Shown: positions 36,850 through 45,597 of the stretch, one piece after another
How positions within the stretch are numbered: the first letter of the stretch is position 1
How the letters are laid out: every line of letters starts with the position of its first letter
NCBI GenBank assembly: GCA_963764305.1
Contig: CAVXSD010000006.1
Span: 760,739 to 824,738 of the forward strand
Direction: 5' to 3'
Source of the DNA: Bog-473 sp963764305
GTDB lineage: Bacteria > Actinomycetota > Acidimicrobiia > Acidimicrobiales > RAAP-2
Length of the DNA: 64,000 bases
Notes under the pieces: generated by a model
What the model was told of the DNA's origin: nothing
What the model saw: the letters and a program-made list of their open reading frames with translations, nothing else
Databases searched by the model: none
Made by a program: the position numbers and the translations under genes

Positions 36850-37092
36850 ATGGGCAAGACCGCCCAAGCATCCGCCGCACCGCCTCCCAATCGCGCCGAG
36901 CGCCGGCACCCAAACACACTTCCCGCTGATGTCGAGACGCTGCCGTGGGCAGCGGAGCAACTCGGCATCGGCAAGGCCACCGCCTACCGCCTAGCTGCCG
37001 CCGGCCAACTGCCGGGACTGTTCAAGGTGGGCATGCAGTACCGCATCAGCGTTCCGCGGTTCCTGCGCGAGGTTCACGGGGAGGGCTCGTGA
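36850..37092 (+). CDS. AlpA/Xis-like helix-turn-helix protein
   Basis: 80 aa. The segment LPWAAEQLGIGKATAYRLAAAGQLPG is a MerR/AlpA-type winged-helix start (helix-turn-helix then a wing), followed by FKVGMQYRISVPRFLREV, the usual excisionase C-terminal strand. Such proteins direct excision or activate element genes in phages and satellites. The gene ends in GTGA, overlapping the next start by four bases. Confidence 0.85.
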   Translation: MGKTAQASAAPPPNRAERRHPNTLPADVETLPWAAEQLGIGKATAYRLAAAGQLPGLFKVGMQYRISVPRFLREVHGEGS

Positions 37093-37310
37093 ATGTCGAA
37101 ACGGGCCCGAAGGCCCGTCCCGAAATCGCCGCCAAGCGACAGGTCAAGGCTACCAGCACGACCGCCGAGGACCTTTGTTCTGAGCTGATCGAGTACGTCG
37201 GAATTCCTCCATGGCCGCCTGGCCGCCCTAGAGGCGCAGGCCTTCTGCGCCCGGTGCTCGATACCACCACCGCCGCCGCCTCGGTGACCCGGGGACCCAT
37301 GGGCGCGTGA
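37089..37310 (+). CDS. Small element-encoded hypothetical protein
   Basis: 73 aa from a GTG that overlaps the HTH stop by four bases. The N-terminal half (KARPEIAAKRQVKATSTTAEDLCSELIEYVG) is helical and charged, while the C-terminal half is low-complexity and may be out of frame. Not recognised. Translational coupling with the HTH gene is the main support. Confidence 0.45.
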   Translation: MNVETGPKARPEIAAKRQVKATSTTAEDLCSELIEYVGIPPWPPGRPRGAGLLRPVLDTTTAAASVTRGPMGA

Positions 37311-37353
37311 CCTCGGACCGGCGCACACCTGCGGGAAGACGGGGGGGTATGCG

Positions 37354-38575
37354 TTGAGTCCCGCCCCGAAGGACGGCTTCTACGACGAGGAGGACGGGGC
37401 ATGGATCCTTGACGCCGTACGCGCCTTCATCGCCCGGTTCGTCGTCTTCCCTTCGGTCCACACGCTCATCGCCGTGACGTTGTGGGCCGCCCACGCCCAT
37501 CTCGTCGCCGTAGGGAGAACAGTCCCCGGCTCGCCCTCCTGTCGCCCGAACCGGGCTCCGGCAAGACCAGGACCCTCGAGGTGCTCGAGCTGCTCGTGCC
37601 GAACCCGATGTTCGCCCTGTCGGCTTCGACGCCTGCGACGTTCCGGAGCCTCAGGAAGGGTCAGCGGGCGCTCCTCTTCGATGAAGTGGACGCCATCTTC
37701 AGAGGCGCGGCCAAGATGAATCCTCAGAGGACCTGAGGGCTCTGCTCAACGCAGGCCATCGACGGGGGGCGACCATCCCTCGCTGCGTCGGCCCGACGCA
37801 CGATGTCGTGGACTTCCCCGTGTTCGCTGCTGCCGCCCTGGCCGGGTTGGGCGATCTTCCCGACACCCTGATGACCCGATCGGTGATAATCCGGATGCGA
37901 CGTCGCTTGCCGTCTGAGAAGGTCGAGCCATTCCGCCGCCGACTCCATGAGCCCGAAGGCTCCGAGCTGAACGCCATGTTGGCTGATTGGTGTGACCGGG
38001 TGAGCGATCAGGTCGCAGCCGCGTGGCCTGACATGCCCGATGGCGTCAGCGACCGGCCGGCCGACGTATGGGAGCCCTTGCTCTCCATAGCCGACGCCGC
38101 CGGCGGCCATTGGCCCGATGCCGCCCGGGACGCCTGCAAGGAACTGGTGAAGGTCGGACAGAGTCGCGAGGCCAGTCTGGGGGTGAAGCTGCTCGCGGAC
38201 CTGCGCTTCGTCTTTGGTGACGCCGACTCCCTGTGGACTAAGACGATCCTCACCGCACTGCACAAGATCAAGGAGTCGCCCTGGGGCGACCTCCGCGGTA
38301 AGCCGCTCGATGCTCGAGGACTGGCGTGGCGTCTCGGTCTATACGGTGTCCACTCCAAGAAGGTGCGGATCGGCGATAGATAAGACGAAACAGGGGTACG
38401 CCCGTGAGGATCTCTGGGACGCCTTCGCCCGTTACCTGCCGCCTCCGAAGCCTGAAAGTCCGGAACATCTGGAACAAACAGAACACAGCAGTCAGAGCGT
38501 ATGGAAAGTGTTCCACTCAGAGATCCTGTTCCGGAACACGGAAACGAAGCGGAACACGATGCATCCCCGTTGACC
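37354..38575 (+). pseudogene. DUF3631 helicase/primase-type replication protein, frameshifted
   Basis: The protein reads through four frames. Segment 1 (37354-about 37510): DGAWILDAVRAFIARFVVFP. Segment 2 (to about 37725): LLSPEPGSGKTRTLEVLELL with Walker A, and RALLFDEVDAIF with Walker B. Segment 3 (37736-38383): LLNAGHRRGA, LAGLGDLPDTLMTRSVIIRMRRR, the adjacent arginine finger region and WGDLRGKPLDARGLAWRLGLYGV. Segment 4: GYAREDLWDAFARYLPP to 38575. Joins fall near 37510, 37725 and 38380. Domain order and length match DUF3631 ATPases of actinobacterial phages and islands. A possible C-terminal tail with CPICHAP continues in yet another frame to 38722. Confidence 0.85.
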
Positions 38576-38604
38576 AGGGATGTTCCGGATGTTCCGGATG
38601 TTCT
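38462..38604. repeat. Iteron-like GGAACA/TGTTCC cluster
   Basis: Eight exact GGAACA or TGTTCC hexamers lie in about 135 bp, at 38462, 38471, 38509, 38527, 38533, 38551, 38581 and 38590. They include a perfect 12-bp palindrome (TGTTCCGGAACA, 38527-38538) and a 9-bp tandem TGTTCCGGA starting at 38581, 38590 and a last degenerate unit at 38599. They overlap the 3' end of the helicase gene, the usual place for a satellite origin. Function is inferred. Confidence 0.7.
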
Positions 38605-38826
38605 GCTTTCTCAGCCGCAGCCAGGACCATGCCCCATCTGTCATGCGCCGGCACCGCGCAACGGCTCGTTCGGTGTCGTCGCTTGTGAACATCAGCTCGA
38701 GTTGGAAGAGGCGAACCGATGACGAGCGCTAGTAACCCCGCCCGTAGGAACTCCACCCCACCACCATCCCAACCAAGCCGGGCTACGTCCACCGCAGGGA
38801 TGTGGAATACCTATCCCGGTCCCAGA

Positions 38827-38862
38827 TGTACATCGTGTACATCGCTGTACATCTTGTACATC
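38827..38862. repeat. Four TGTACATC direct repeats
   Basis: TGTACATC occurs at 38827, 38836, 38846 and 38855, spaced 9-10 bp, i.e. about one helical turn apart. TGTACA is itself palindromic. Such phasing suggests cooperative binding of a protein on one face of DNA, an operator or iteron array. It lies between the helicase and small-terminase genes, in a 426-bp stretch (38576-39001) without a convincing gene. Confidence 0.75.
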
Positions 38863-39001
38863 AAAGCAAGCGACGCAACCCGGGGCGGGTGTCGTGGTCG
38901 TGGAGACAGGCCGGTTGGACCCAGCACGCATGGCCAGTTTCCGACCGGCTCGAAATTGAGTTGTTCTCGACAGAAGGGGGGGTCGTTGAAATGACCTCAG
39001 G

Positions 39002-39510
39002 ATGGTCGCCAAAATGACCCGCGGCAGTCGTGGACCCGTCGCCGGCACCCTCCACAAGCTCCCTGCAACCCGCCGGTCCGCCGTTTCCGAGGTGCCCGCA
39101 TCCCGCCCCCGGCGCCGGAAGGACTCGAAGCACCCGGTAGGGCCGCCTGGCGGGCCGTCATGGCGTGGACGCCGCTCTTGTTGCCCGAGCTCGACGCCGT
39201 ATCGGCTGAACGCTTCTGCTCCCTGGTCGACGAGAGGGCCACGGTCGCCGCCGAACTGACCCGCGGCGTGGTGCTCACCGAACCCATCGTCTCGCCGAAG
39301 GCCGAGGTCGTCGGAACGAGGGTCGTGGCGAACCCCGCGGCGGCGATGTTGCGCCAAATCGACAAGGCACTCGACGCTCTGGCCGACCGTCTGGGCCTGG
39401 TGCCGGCGGCACGCAGCCGCATGGGGGTGCAGCTGACGACCGCCGAACGCCAAGCGCTCGAGGTCGCGAACCTCCTCGACGCCCGTTTCAAGCCCATCGA
39501 GGCACCGTGA
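39002..39510 (+). pseudogene. P27-type phage terminase small subunit, frameshifted
   Basis: The start MTRGSRGPVAGTLHKLP (from 39002 or 39014) is the usual N-terminus of P27 family TerS. The rest continues one frame over from about 39115 as APEGLEAPGRAAWRAVMAW, then NPAAAMLRQIDKALDALADRLGLVPAARSRM, the family's hallmark C-terminal helix pair. A frameshift at roughly 39095-39120 separates them. TerS binds packaging sites. In satellites it redirects helper-phage packaging. No large terminase follows. Confidence 0.82.
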
Positions 39511-39958
39511 CAGACGCCCCGCATGCGCTGAGCGCCAAGAATCTCGCCCTCGAGGCCGCCAAGGACGCCGCCCAGCGCATCACCGACGCCGTGTTCGTGC
39601 TCCCACCGTTCCTACGGCTGCACTTGGCCATCGCCCTGGCCGGCGAGGAGTCCACGACGCTCAGCGTCATCGGCGAGAGCCTGCTCGGCCGAACCCGGTG
39701 CCGACCATGGCCGCCGAGCTCCTCGCTGAGGTTTTCATCGGTGACCTTGAGCAGGTCACCCCGAAATTGGGCGATAGCGAGCCCTGGGGCACCATCCGCA
39801 CCGCCCTCGAGGACATCAGCGCCGCCTGGAGGGCCGCCCATCCGGGCTTCAGAACGACCGCCGAGTACCGCGTACGCCGGCTCCGGTGGGACCGAGAAAG
39901 CCTCGAGCGCGCCGGCAGTGCGCTCGTGGTGCAGCAAATGTCCCAAGAAGGAACCTGA
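39507..39958 (+). pseudogene. Small element protein pair or frameshifted gene
   Basis: A GTG overlapping the TerS stop (GTGA) starts MTDAPHALSAKNLALEAAKDAAQRITD...STTLSVIGESLLG. From about 39690 a second frame carries MAAELLAEVFIGDLEQVTPKLGDSEPWG...VVQQMSQEGT to 39958. The two may be one helical protein with a frameshift near 39690, or two overlapping genes. Unknown function. Confidence 0.5.
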
Positions 39959-40316
39959 ATGGCGTACTTCGAGGGTCGCTTCGTCATGGTTACCTCCCCG
40001 GCGGTGGGGCGCTGGCTCGAGGCCACTACGAATCTCTGGTTCCAGAAGTACCGCGAAGCCGGCTGCCCCGAAGGTCCGCCGGCGGAGTGGATGTTCACCG
40101 TGCAGAGCGAGTTGAACGCATTGGGAAACCAATCGGTTTCCCAAAATGGCGGATCTGGTTCACTCACCACCAATGAGACCGCGGAACGGCTCCGAGTGAC
40201 TCGGCAGATGGTGGCGCGGTGGTGTCAGCGAAGGTCCGCTGGTGGCCACCCACGCTGGGAAAGTGTGGAAGGTGGACGCCACGAGCGTTGACGAAATGGA
40301 GCGATTGCGTGGCTGA
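39959..40316 (+). pseudogene. HTH-domain element protein, frameshifted near its end
   Basis: ATG 39959 directly follows the previous stop. The first 65 residues are unknown (MAYFEGRFVMVTSPAVGRWL...). Then LTTNETAERLRVTRQMVARWCQR forms an AlpA/Xis-type HTH. Reading on in that frame gives a nonsense tail, but shifting one base near 40228-40234 gives GPLVATHAGKVWKVDATSVDEM, a perfect wing for this fold, to TGA 40316. One inserted base is the simplest explanation. Confidence 0.65.
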
Positions 40317-40962
40317 AAATCACAAAGTAGTCCCCCTCGACGAAGCCCTGAAGGCCGTCGACTCGCCTGAAGCCGTCGCCGACCGGCGCAAGCGGGCGCA
40401 GAAGTGGGCCGAGGAACTCGAGGGCGATGCCCGAGGCCACATGTTCGCCCTCGCCGGCTGGGAGGAGCTCAACAGGATCAAAGAGCCGTTCCGCTACGGG
40501 GGATCCCCGCAGGTCCCCACCGCCCGGGAAAGGGCCGCGGCGGAACGCGAGGCGGGCCGCATTGCCGATGAGGTGGTGTTGCAGCAGTGCATGATCTCCC
40601 TGCGAGCCCGGGACGTAGCGGCGGTTTACAACGATCCCGCCCGGATGGCGCACGAGAAGGTATGGAACGACTACGCGAAGGGCGTAGCCGCGATCGCGTG
40701 GAGTCAGGGCAACAAGGAGGCTGACTTCGTCCGCCGCTGGCGGGAGTTGATCGCTGCCCGGCGCGACGCCGAAGAGTACGACGACTGCGGCGCACTCCGC
40801 TCGATCGACGCCCGACTGCAGCGCCTGACCGGCCTCGAGTACCCCGTGTTCCCGTCCGCCGACACGGTTCCCGAAGCCGACCGCACACCATCCACCGACG
40901 GCACCGCCACCAAGCCCAAAGGCCGGCGCACGCAGGCCCTCAGCACCGCGGCTCTCCCATGA
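40309..40962 (+). CDS. Element hypothetical protein
   Basis: 217 aa from GTG 40309, overlapping the corrected end of the HTH gene by eight bases. Mostly charged alpha helix (AEENHK... RKRAQKWAEELEGDARGHMFALAGWEELNRI, QQCMISLRARDVAAVYNDPARMAHE). A Lys/Arg-rich tail ends KPKGRRTQALSTAALP. No family recognised. Position suggests a phage-type packaging or assembly helper. Confidence 0.6.
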   Translation: MAENHKVVPLDEALKAVDSPEAVADRRKRAQKWAEELEGDARGHMFALAGWEELNRIKEPFRYGGSPQVPTARERAAAEREAGRIADEVVLQQCMISLRARDVAAVYNDPARMAHEKVWNDYAKGVAAIAWSQGNKEADFVRRWRELIAARRDAEEYDDCGALRSIDARLQRLTGLEYPVFPSADTVPEADRTPSTDGTATKPKGRRTQALSTAALP

Positions 40963-41342
40963 CCACCACCTCCCGAGCGCCCCGGGCTGGACGGACCGAC
41001 GAGCGCGCCCAGCTGGTCGAGCGGGTGAAGCGGATTACCGCGCGGGCAAAGGCCGAACGCCGCCCGACCTCTTACCGCGAAGACGAAGCGATCGCTTTGC
41101 TCAAGGGCAAGATCGCCCAGCTCGACCGCCGGCTCGGCAGGCGCGCCAACCCGAGCACCGCCGTATCGGCACACCCACGCCGGCTCGCCGCCGAGACGGC
41201 CGCGGTCCGACTGCGGCGATTGCAGCGCACGAGGGACCTGACCATCCGCAACGCCGCCGGCCACCGCAGGACCCTCGCCCTCGGCACGGCCCGGGCGATT
41301 GCGGAGGCGGCTCGCCTGCGGGGGCTACAAGGTCGGCGATGA
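40959..41342 (+). CDS. Basic element protein
   Basis: 127 aa, ATGA overlap with the previous gene. Extremely Arg-rich (RRLGRRANPS, RLRRLQRTRDL), one long helix, perhaps a DNA-binding or scaffold-like protein. Not recognised. Confidence 0.6.
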   Translation: MTTTSRAPRAGRTDERAQLVERVKRITARAKAERRPTSYREDEAIALLKGKIAQLDRRLGRRANPSTAVSAHPRRLAAETAAVRLRRLQRTRDLTIRNAAGHRRTLALGTARAIAEAARLRGLQGRR

Positions 41343-41482
41343 CGAAGAAGCGAACGCCCAAAGAACATCGCAAGTTTGCGGAGATGCTGCGCTACAAGGA
41401 TGGATTTGAGCGCCGCCCCGGGACGGAGCCCGACCGGATCCGTGTCCTCCTCGCTGCGAAGCCGAAGAAGAAGCGAGGTTGA
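41339..41482 (+). CDS. 47-aa lysine-rich element protein
   Basis: ATG 41339 overlaps the previous stop (ATGA), giving MTKKRTPKEHRKFAEMLRYKD...AAKPKKKRG. Short and highly basic. Coupled overlaps on both sides argue that it is a real gene. The next ATG begins two bases after its stop. Confidence 0.6.
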   Translation: MTKKRTPKEHRKFAEMLRYKDGFERRPGTEPDRIRVLLAAKPKKKRG

Positions 41483-41484
41483 CG

Positions 41485-41721
41485 ATGATGACGGTCAGCC
41501 TCCACGTCGAGGCACTTCTCGATCGGGACGTCCGCTCGCTGACCGCCGTCGAGTGGCGCGTAGTCGCCGAGGCGTTCCCTGACGAGTACGTGCGACTCGT
41601 GGTGCGTCTCGAGGCCCGCTCCGATGCTGATGCTCGGACCCGGACTTCAGGAGCCAGACGTCACCGGCTCTTGGCCGCGCGGCTGGCGGCGTCGATTCCG
41701 TTTCAACCCCTCAATCCATAG
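41485..41721 (+). CDS. Small element hypothetical protein
   Basis: 78 aa (MMTVSLHVEALLDRDVRSLTAVEWRVVAEAFPDEYVRL...), starting two bases after the 47-aa gene. The middle looks like a short helical domain. Unknown function. Fits the tight string of phage-like small genes. Confidence 0.5.
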   Translation: MMTVSLHVEALLDRDVRSLTAVEWRVVAEAFPDEYVRLVVRLEARSDADARTRTSGARRHRLLAARLAASIPFQPLNP

Positions 41722-41735
41722 AGAAGGAGTCCACC

Positions 41736-42370
41736 ATGTGCGCAGATCTGGTGAGCGGCCGCTACGGCCAGAGGTCGGTTTGGCAGACCATCACCGGCAC
41801 CCTTGGCAACGCTACGCAGTCCGACCTGCCCGTGCGCTTGAACGTCGAGTACCTCGGCTTCGCCTCGGCCGCCGACGGCGCCGCGTTGGTGACCAACAAG
41901 CTCATCTGTGTCGCCATCGCGGTCGACGCCGGCACTGTGATCTCCAACGTCACGTTCGTCGCCGGGGCCACTGGTCCGACTTTGACGCACAATTACCGCG
42001 GCTATCCACTGCGGGCGGATTGACGGCCGCCACCTCGACGTTGTTGACGCAGTCGGTCGACGCCGGCGCGGTCGCCCCGACAGCCAGCCAGGCCAACACC
42101 TATACCCTGTCGACCCCGACCACCGTCACGCAGGCCAACGCCCCGAATGGCTACATCTTCGCCGGGCTTCAGCAGACGGGGACGGCCAACTCGGCCGCCA
42201 GTGTCAGTGTCGCCGCCGCCATCGATGTGCTCCAGGCCGCGGTGTTCACGAACGCCCCGTTCGCCCTCACATTCTCCGTCGCCGCCACCACGGCCACCGC
42301 CCCGGCCACGTTGGTGTCGTCCACCACGGTAACGGTCACGCCGCTCGTGTGGCTCGTGTGGCTCGCGTGA
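41736..42370 (+). pseudogene. Phage-like surface/structural protein, frameshifted
   Basis: Begins ATG 41736 after a GAGAAGGAG site. First frame runs MCADLVSGRYGQRSVWQTITG to VAGATGPTLTHN. Second frame from about 42000 continues as YSTAGGLTAATSTLLTQSVDAGAVAPTASQ...SVAATTATAPATLV. Break near 41985-42010. Ala/Thr/Ser-rich beta composition and lack of a signal peptide resemble a decoration or tail-tip protein. Rejoined length about 210 aa. It would be the only structural candidate in the element. Confidence 0.55.
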
Positions 42371-42766
42371 GCGTCGTGAAGTCCTCGGTCGGGGCGTGGT
42401 GATGCCCTTCTCGTTACCGGGCGCTTTGGGGTTGGATGCCCGCCGGCGTCCCGGCCGACCTCGGTGCCCGGGGTGGGGGATCTTTGGTCCTCCTTTCTGC
42501 CCTCACCCCGGGCGGCGCTACATGCCCCCCATCCTCTAGTTGAGGAGTCAAAGTGGGCGAAGGCGACGGGGCGGGTGCTTCAGCGGCCACGCAAACTTGG
42601 GTGTGTCGACGGGCCTGGCGCTGCCGATGATGATCGAACGAGGCGGGGAATTCCGCTGGAGGGTGCAGTCCCCCGATGGATGGCGAGGGCCTGCGGTTCG
42701 TCATCGACGCCGCCGGGTCTCCATCCTCTGACGGAATTGGGCCTCCTTCCCGGCGAAGTGGGGCAG
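42371..42766. other. 396 bp without a convincing gene
   Basis: Starts with GTGTGGCTC repeats left from the preceding gene's end. Open frames here lack ribosome sites and plausible composition. The stretch CCTCACCCCGGGCGGCG may be structured. Probably the right side of the integrated element or decayed sequence. Confidence 0.5.
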
Positions 42767-42994
42767 TCAGGGCTTCGCTATCGGCGGTCCAGTGCTCACC
42801 GTGAGGACGACTTCGCTGCCGTCCTCCACCCTGGTTCCCGGTCGGGGTGATACGGCGATCAGTTCACCCTCGGGAACGGCCTTTGACTGCATCCATTGGA
42901 TCCTGAAAGTCAGGTTTTGCGTCTGGAGTGTGCGTTGCGCATTCTCCAGGGTCAGATGATGGACGCGGGGCGTCGTACGATGGTCACCTGACAT
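42767..42994 (-). CDS. Short PASTA-domain protein or fragment
   Basis: 75 aa from ATG 42994 (the frame extends upstream to 43147 but overlaps the plus-strand gene). LTLENAQRTLQTQNLTFRIQWMQSKAVPEGELIAVSPRPGTRVEDGSEVVLTVSTG is one PASTA repeat, normally in penicillin-binding proteins and PknB-type kinases. Without a membrane segment it is likely a remnant. Confidence 0.55.
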   Translation of the reverse strand: MSGDHRTTPRVHHLTLENAQRTLQTQNLTFRIQWMQSKAVPEGELIAVSPRPGTRVEDGSEVVLTVSTGPPIAKP

Positions 42995-43080
42995 CCGTTC
43001 CATTCTTCCAGGAAGCTGCGCTCCGATCCGGCGTACAGGGACACTTTCCGACTTCAACTCGACGACCTCACTACTCTTTG

Positions 43081-43422
43081 ATGGCGGCATGGTTGCCCAG
43101 GAGGATGGTGCAGAGCGTGGGAGCGGTGAATCGGGAAGGTATAGCAATCATCGGTAGAACCACCGTTGAGGAACTCGGCGACAGGGATGAGGTCGAATGG
43201 CAACTGAGCGCCACACCCGAGCTCGAGTGGACCGAGATCTTCCAACTGGCAGTCCCGTCGGACCGGAAGGGTTCGGTCGAGTGGGTCAAAGGCGGCGGGC
43301 CTGACGTGATAGGCGGCGTCGTGCGATGGTTCGTCCCAAGCGGGGAGATCGATGAGGCCGACGCGGAGGTCAGACACCGTCTCTCGGTGGCGAACCAGAG
43401 GTTCGGGTCGGGATACGGCTAG
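43081..43422 (+). CDS. Hypothetical protein
   Basis: 113 aa from ATG 43081. GIAIIGRTTVEELGDRDEVEWQLSATPELEWTEIFQ and ...GGVVRWFVPSGEIDEADAEVRHRLSVANQRFG look like a small alpha/beta domain. Not recognised. Stands alone just before the IS110-I region. Confidence 0.55.
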   Translation: MAAWLPRRMVQSVGAVNREGIAIIGRTTVEELGDRDEVEWQLSATPELEWTEIFQLAVPSDRKGSVEWVKGGGPDVIGGVVRWFVPSGEIDEADAEVRHRLSVANQRFGSGYG

Positions 43423-43550
43423 GAATCGCCGACCATCGGCAGCGGTTCCATTACCGCTGTGAGGTGTTGGAGCATGGCCTCAAGCCGGCGAAAGGGGACA
43501 TTTAGCGTTGGTTCCGGGCATCCACCGATTTGGCGGAAGCCTTTCGTGGG

Positions 43551-43653
43551 GTGCGTCGGGTCGGTTCTTCTGGCTTGACTTTACGGGGATCGGAGCGAGC
43601 GACAGCTCGACTCCATAACGGTGATCGTCGACCAGACGAGCCTCCCGACGCAC
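43551..43653 (+). ncRNA. Candidate bridge RNA hairpin of element I
   Basis: Outer 10-bp stem GTGCGTCGGG/CCCGACGCAC (43551-43560 and 43644-43653), a near-perfect middle stem TCTTCTGG/CCAGACGA, and apical hairpin CGAGC-gaca-GCTCG. The internal loop carries GGCTTGACT on the 5' side (43572-43580) and TAACGGTG on the 3' side (43616-43623). These match the halves of the site at 45207-45222. It lies upstream of the transposase, where IS110-subgroup bridge RNAs are encoded. Confidence 0.5.
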
Positions 43654-43797
43654 GTGCATCCCTGTTCTGGAACTCGGCGGCCGATCATGGAGTCGGACCC
43701 CTGCTTCTGAATGTCTGGATGGTCACACCCCTGCGGAACGTGCACCGGTCGACGACGGAGAGCCGACTGATCAGTCATCGAGCGAAAGGACCATGTC

Positions 43798-45204
43798 ATG
43801 AACGAAGTGAGGTTGGGCATCGACCTCGCCTGTCGAGCCGACCACCGGGCCAGCCTGGCCGACGAGCGAGGTGAGTTCATCTGGTCGTCGTGGAAGTTCC
43901 GCACGACGACCGCTGACCTCGAGCGCCTGTGGGCGAAGATCCCCGCCGGTGCCGCGGTGACGGTGATCCTCGAGCCCACCCGCAACGCCTGGGTGCCCCT
44001 GTCGGCGTGGCTCCAAGCGCGGGGCGCCACGGTGATCTTGGTGCCACCCGAGCAATCGGCCGACCTGCGGGACTACTACAACAAGCACACCAAGACCGAC
44101 CGGTTGGATTCACGGGTGCTGGCCCGTCTTCCGCTGCTGCACCCCGAAGGCCTCCGCGGCATCGACAACCTCGGCCCGGCTCAATCGCTGCGCCGAGCCG
44201 TCCGTCACCGCTCCAGCCTGGTCAAGCGGCGCAGCGCCGCCAGCCTGCGCCTCGAGGCACTCGTCGAGCTGCTCGGTCCGGGTTGGGCCGACTCCCTCGG
44301 ATCGGCCACCGCGTCGAAGACCGCCCTGGTCATCTTGGAGAACTACGCCGATCCACGTGCGCTCAAGCGTCTCGGGCGTGCTCGGCTCGCCGCGCTGTTG
44401 ATCCGCTCGAGCGCGGGACTCTGGCGCGAAGACAAGGCCGACGAGCTCTTGGCCATGGCGAACGAGACCCTCGAGCTCTGGTCAGGCGGGGGCATCGACT
44501 TCACCGAGTTGGCCCACGACGTCGCTTCGGAGGTCCGGGTGCTTCGCCGCCTCGACGACGAGATCACCGCCGCCGACAAGCGGATCGCCGTCCTCTATGA
44601 CGAGGCCGATCCTTTGGGCATCGTTGCTTCGGCCCCGGGGCTCGGTCCCGTCCTCTCGGCGGCCATCTTGGGGAACGCGGGCGACTTCAACCGCTTCGCC
44701 AACCTGGCCGGCGTCCGCTCCTCCACCGGCTTTGTGCCCAAGATCGACCAGTCCGGACTGGTGGCGGGACACAAGGGCATTACCAAGGCCGGCGACGCCG
44801 GCCTGCGCCAGGCTCTGTACCTGGCAGCTGATCACGCTCGCCACATCGACCCGACCCTTGCCCACCGCTACTACCGACTCGTCATGGTCGAGGGCAAGCA
44901 CCACAACTCAGCATTGTGCTCGGTCTCGGCCGTCCTCATCACCCGGATCGCCGCCTGCTGGCGCAAGGGAGAGCTCTACGACCTGAGAGATGACAACGGC
45001 GAAACGATCACCGAGGCCGAAGGCAAGGCAGCCTGCACCGACCGCTTCAAGATCGACCCCACAGTCCGAGCGGCCCGTCGTCGCCACACCCCAGCCAAAG
45101 TCCTCAAGAACAGGGCGGCGGGTCGAGGCAGAAAGGAGTCGGCCCGAAAGGTCGCTCCGGCCACCGACCCGCCACGAAGAGAAGTTAGCGAAAATGTCGC
45201 TTGA
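43798..45204 (+). CDS. IS110-family transposase (element I)
   Basis: 468 aa, intact. RuvC-like DEDD domain: Asp in RLGIDLACRADH, Glu in TVILEPTRNAW, paired Asp in TKTDRLDSRVLARL. The transposase_20 domain has the ASAPGLGPVLSAAILG helix-hairpin and the catalytic Ser in GVRSSTGFVPK. The C-terminal tail is unusually long and basic. Such enzymes use a bridge RNA to join donor and target through a tyrosine/serine-like mechanism without hydrolytic ends. Confidence 0.93.
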   Translation: MNEVRLGIDLACRADHRASLADERGEFIWSSWKFRTTTADLERLWAKIPAGAAVTVILEPTRNAWVPLSAWLQARGATVILVPPEQSADLRDYYNKHTKTDRLDSRVLARLPLLHPEGLRGIDNLGPAQSLRRAVRHRSSLVKRRSAASLRLEALVELLGPGWADSLGSATASKTALVILENYADPRALKRLGRARLAALLIRSSAGLWREDKADELLAMANETLELWSGGGIDFTELAHDVASEVRVLRRLDDEITAADKRIAVLYDEADPLGIVASAPGLGPVLSAAILGNAGDFNRFANLAGVRSSTGFVPKIDQSGLVAGHKGITKAGDAGLRQALYLAADHARHIDPTLAHRYYRLVMVEGKHHNSALCSVSAVLITRIAACWRKGELYDLRDDNGETITEAEGKAACTDRFKIDPTVRAARRRHTPAKVLKNRAAGRGRKESARKVAPATDPPRREVSENVA

Positions 45205-45410
45205 AGGGCTTGACTGCCGTTAGGAACTCACCCCGGCCGTGCGCGATTTCGCAGGGTTGGGACCAAGGCCCCTACTGCTCCGCGGGTCGTGAAGCGGAGG
45301 TTGTCGTTACGAACGAAGCGAGAAGGTTGGCAGAGTCACGACGCAACCTTCGAGCGTGTGGCGACAATAGGACGTTGAAAGACGTCTCTCATAGCGAGAT
45401 TCGACACCTT

Positions 45411-45451
45411 GCCCCCCACTCCCACCCCTCCCCCCAGGGGAGGTGGGGGGC
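45411..45451. other. Strong GC hairpin
   Basis: GCCCCCCAC...GTGGGGGGC with an inner CTCCCC/GGGGAG, loop CCA. Very stable but with no T run on either side, so not a typical terminator. It lies about 200 bp downstream of IS110-I and upstream of the LapA-like gene. Confidence 0.6.
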
Positions 45452-45597
45452 CGTTCGTATCTAGCCTTACTCCAACCCGCTCGAACCCGCCCTCGCGGGA
45501 TACTGAAGGAATGAGCGTGGCGGATTCCGCCATGTGACATGCTCGGTACACACGTTGGGTGCTTTGTCCGGTGGTCAATGTGAGGAAGGGGGTCGTC

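Larger units (their letters stand above)
43481..45215 (+). mobile_element. IS110-family element I
   Basis: One transposase gene with long noncoding flanks. Ends are tentative. GACATTT at 43497 and AAATGTC at 45192 are subterminal inverted copies. RE ends GGCTTGA-CT (45207-45215) and LE starts CAAGCC after CT at 43479, which would make a palindromic RE-CT-LE junction. IS110 elements duplicate only a two-base core, so no target duplication is expected. Confidence 0.45.

Noticed and set aside
45411..45451. Intrinsic terminator
   Set aside because: Very strong hairpin but no U tract in either direction.
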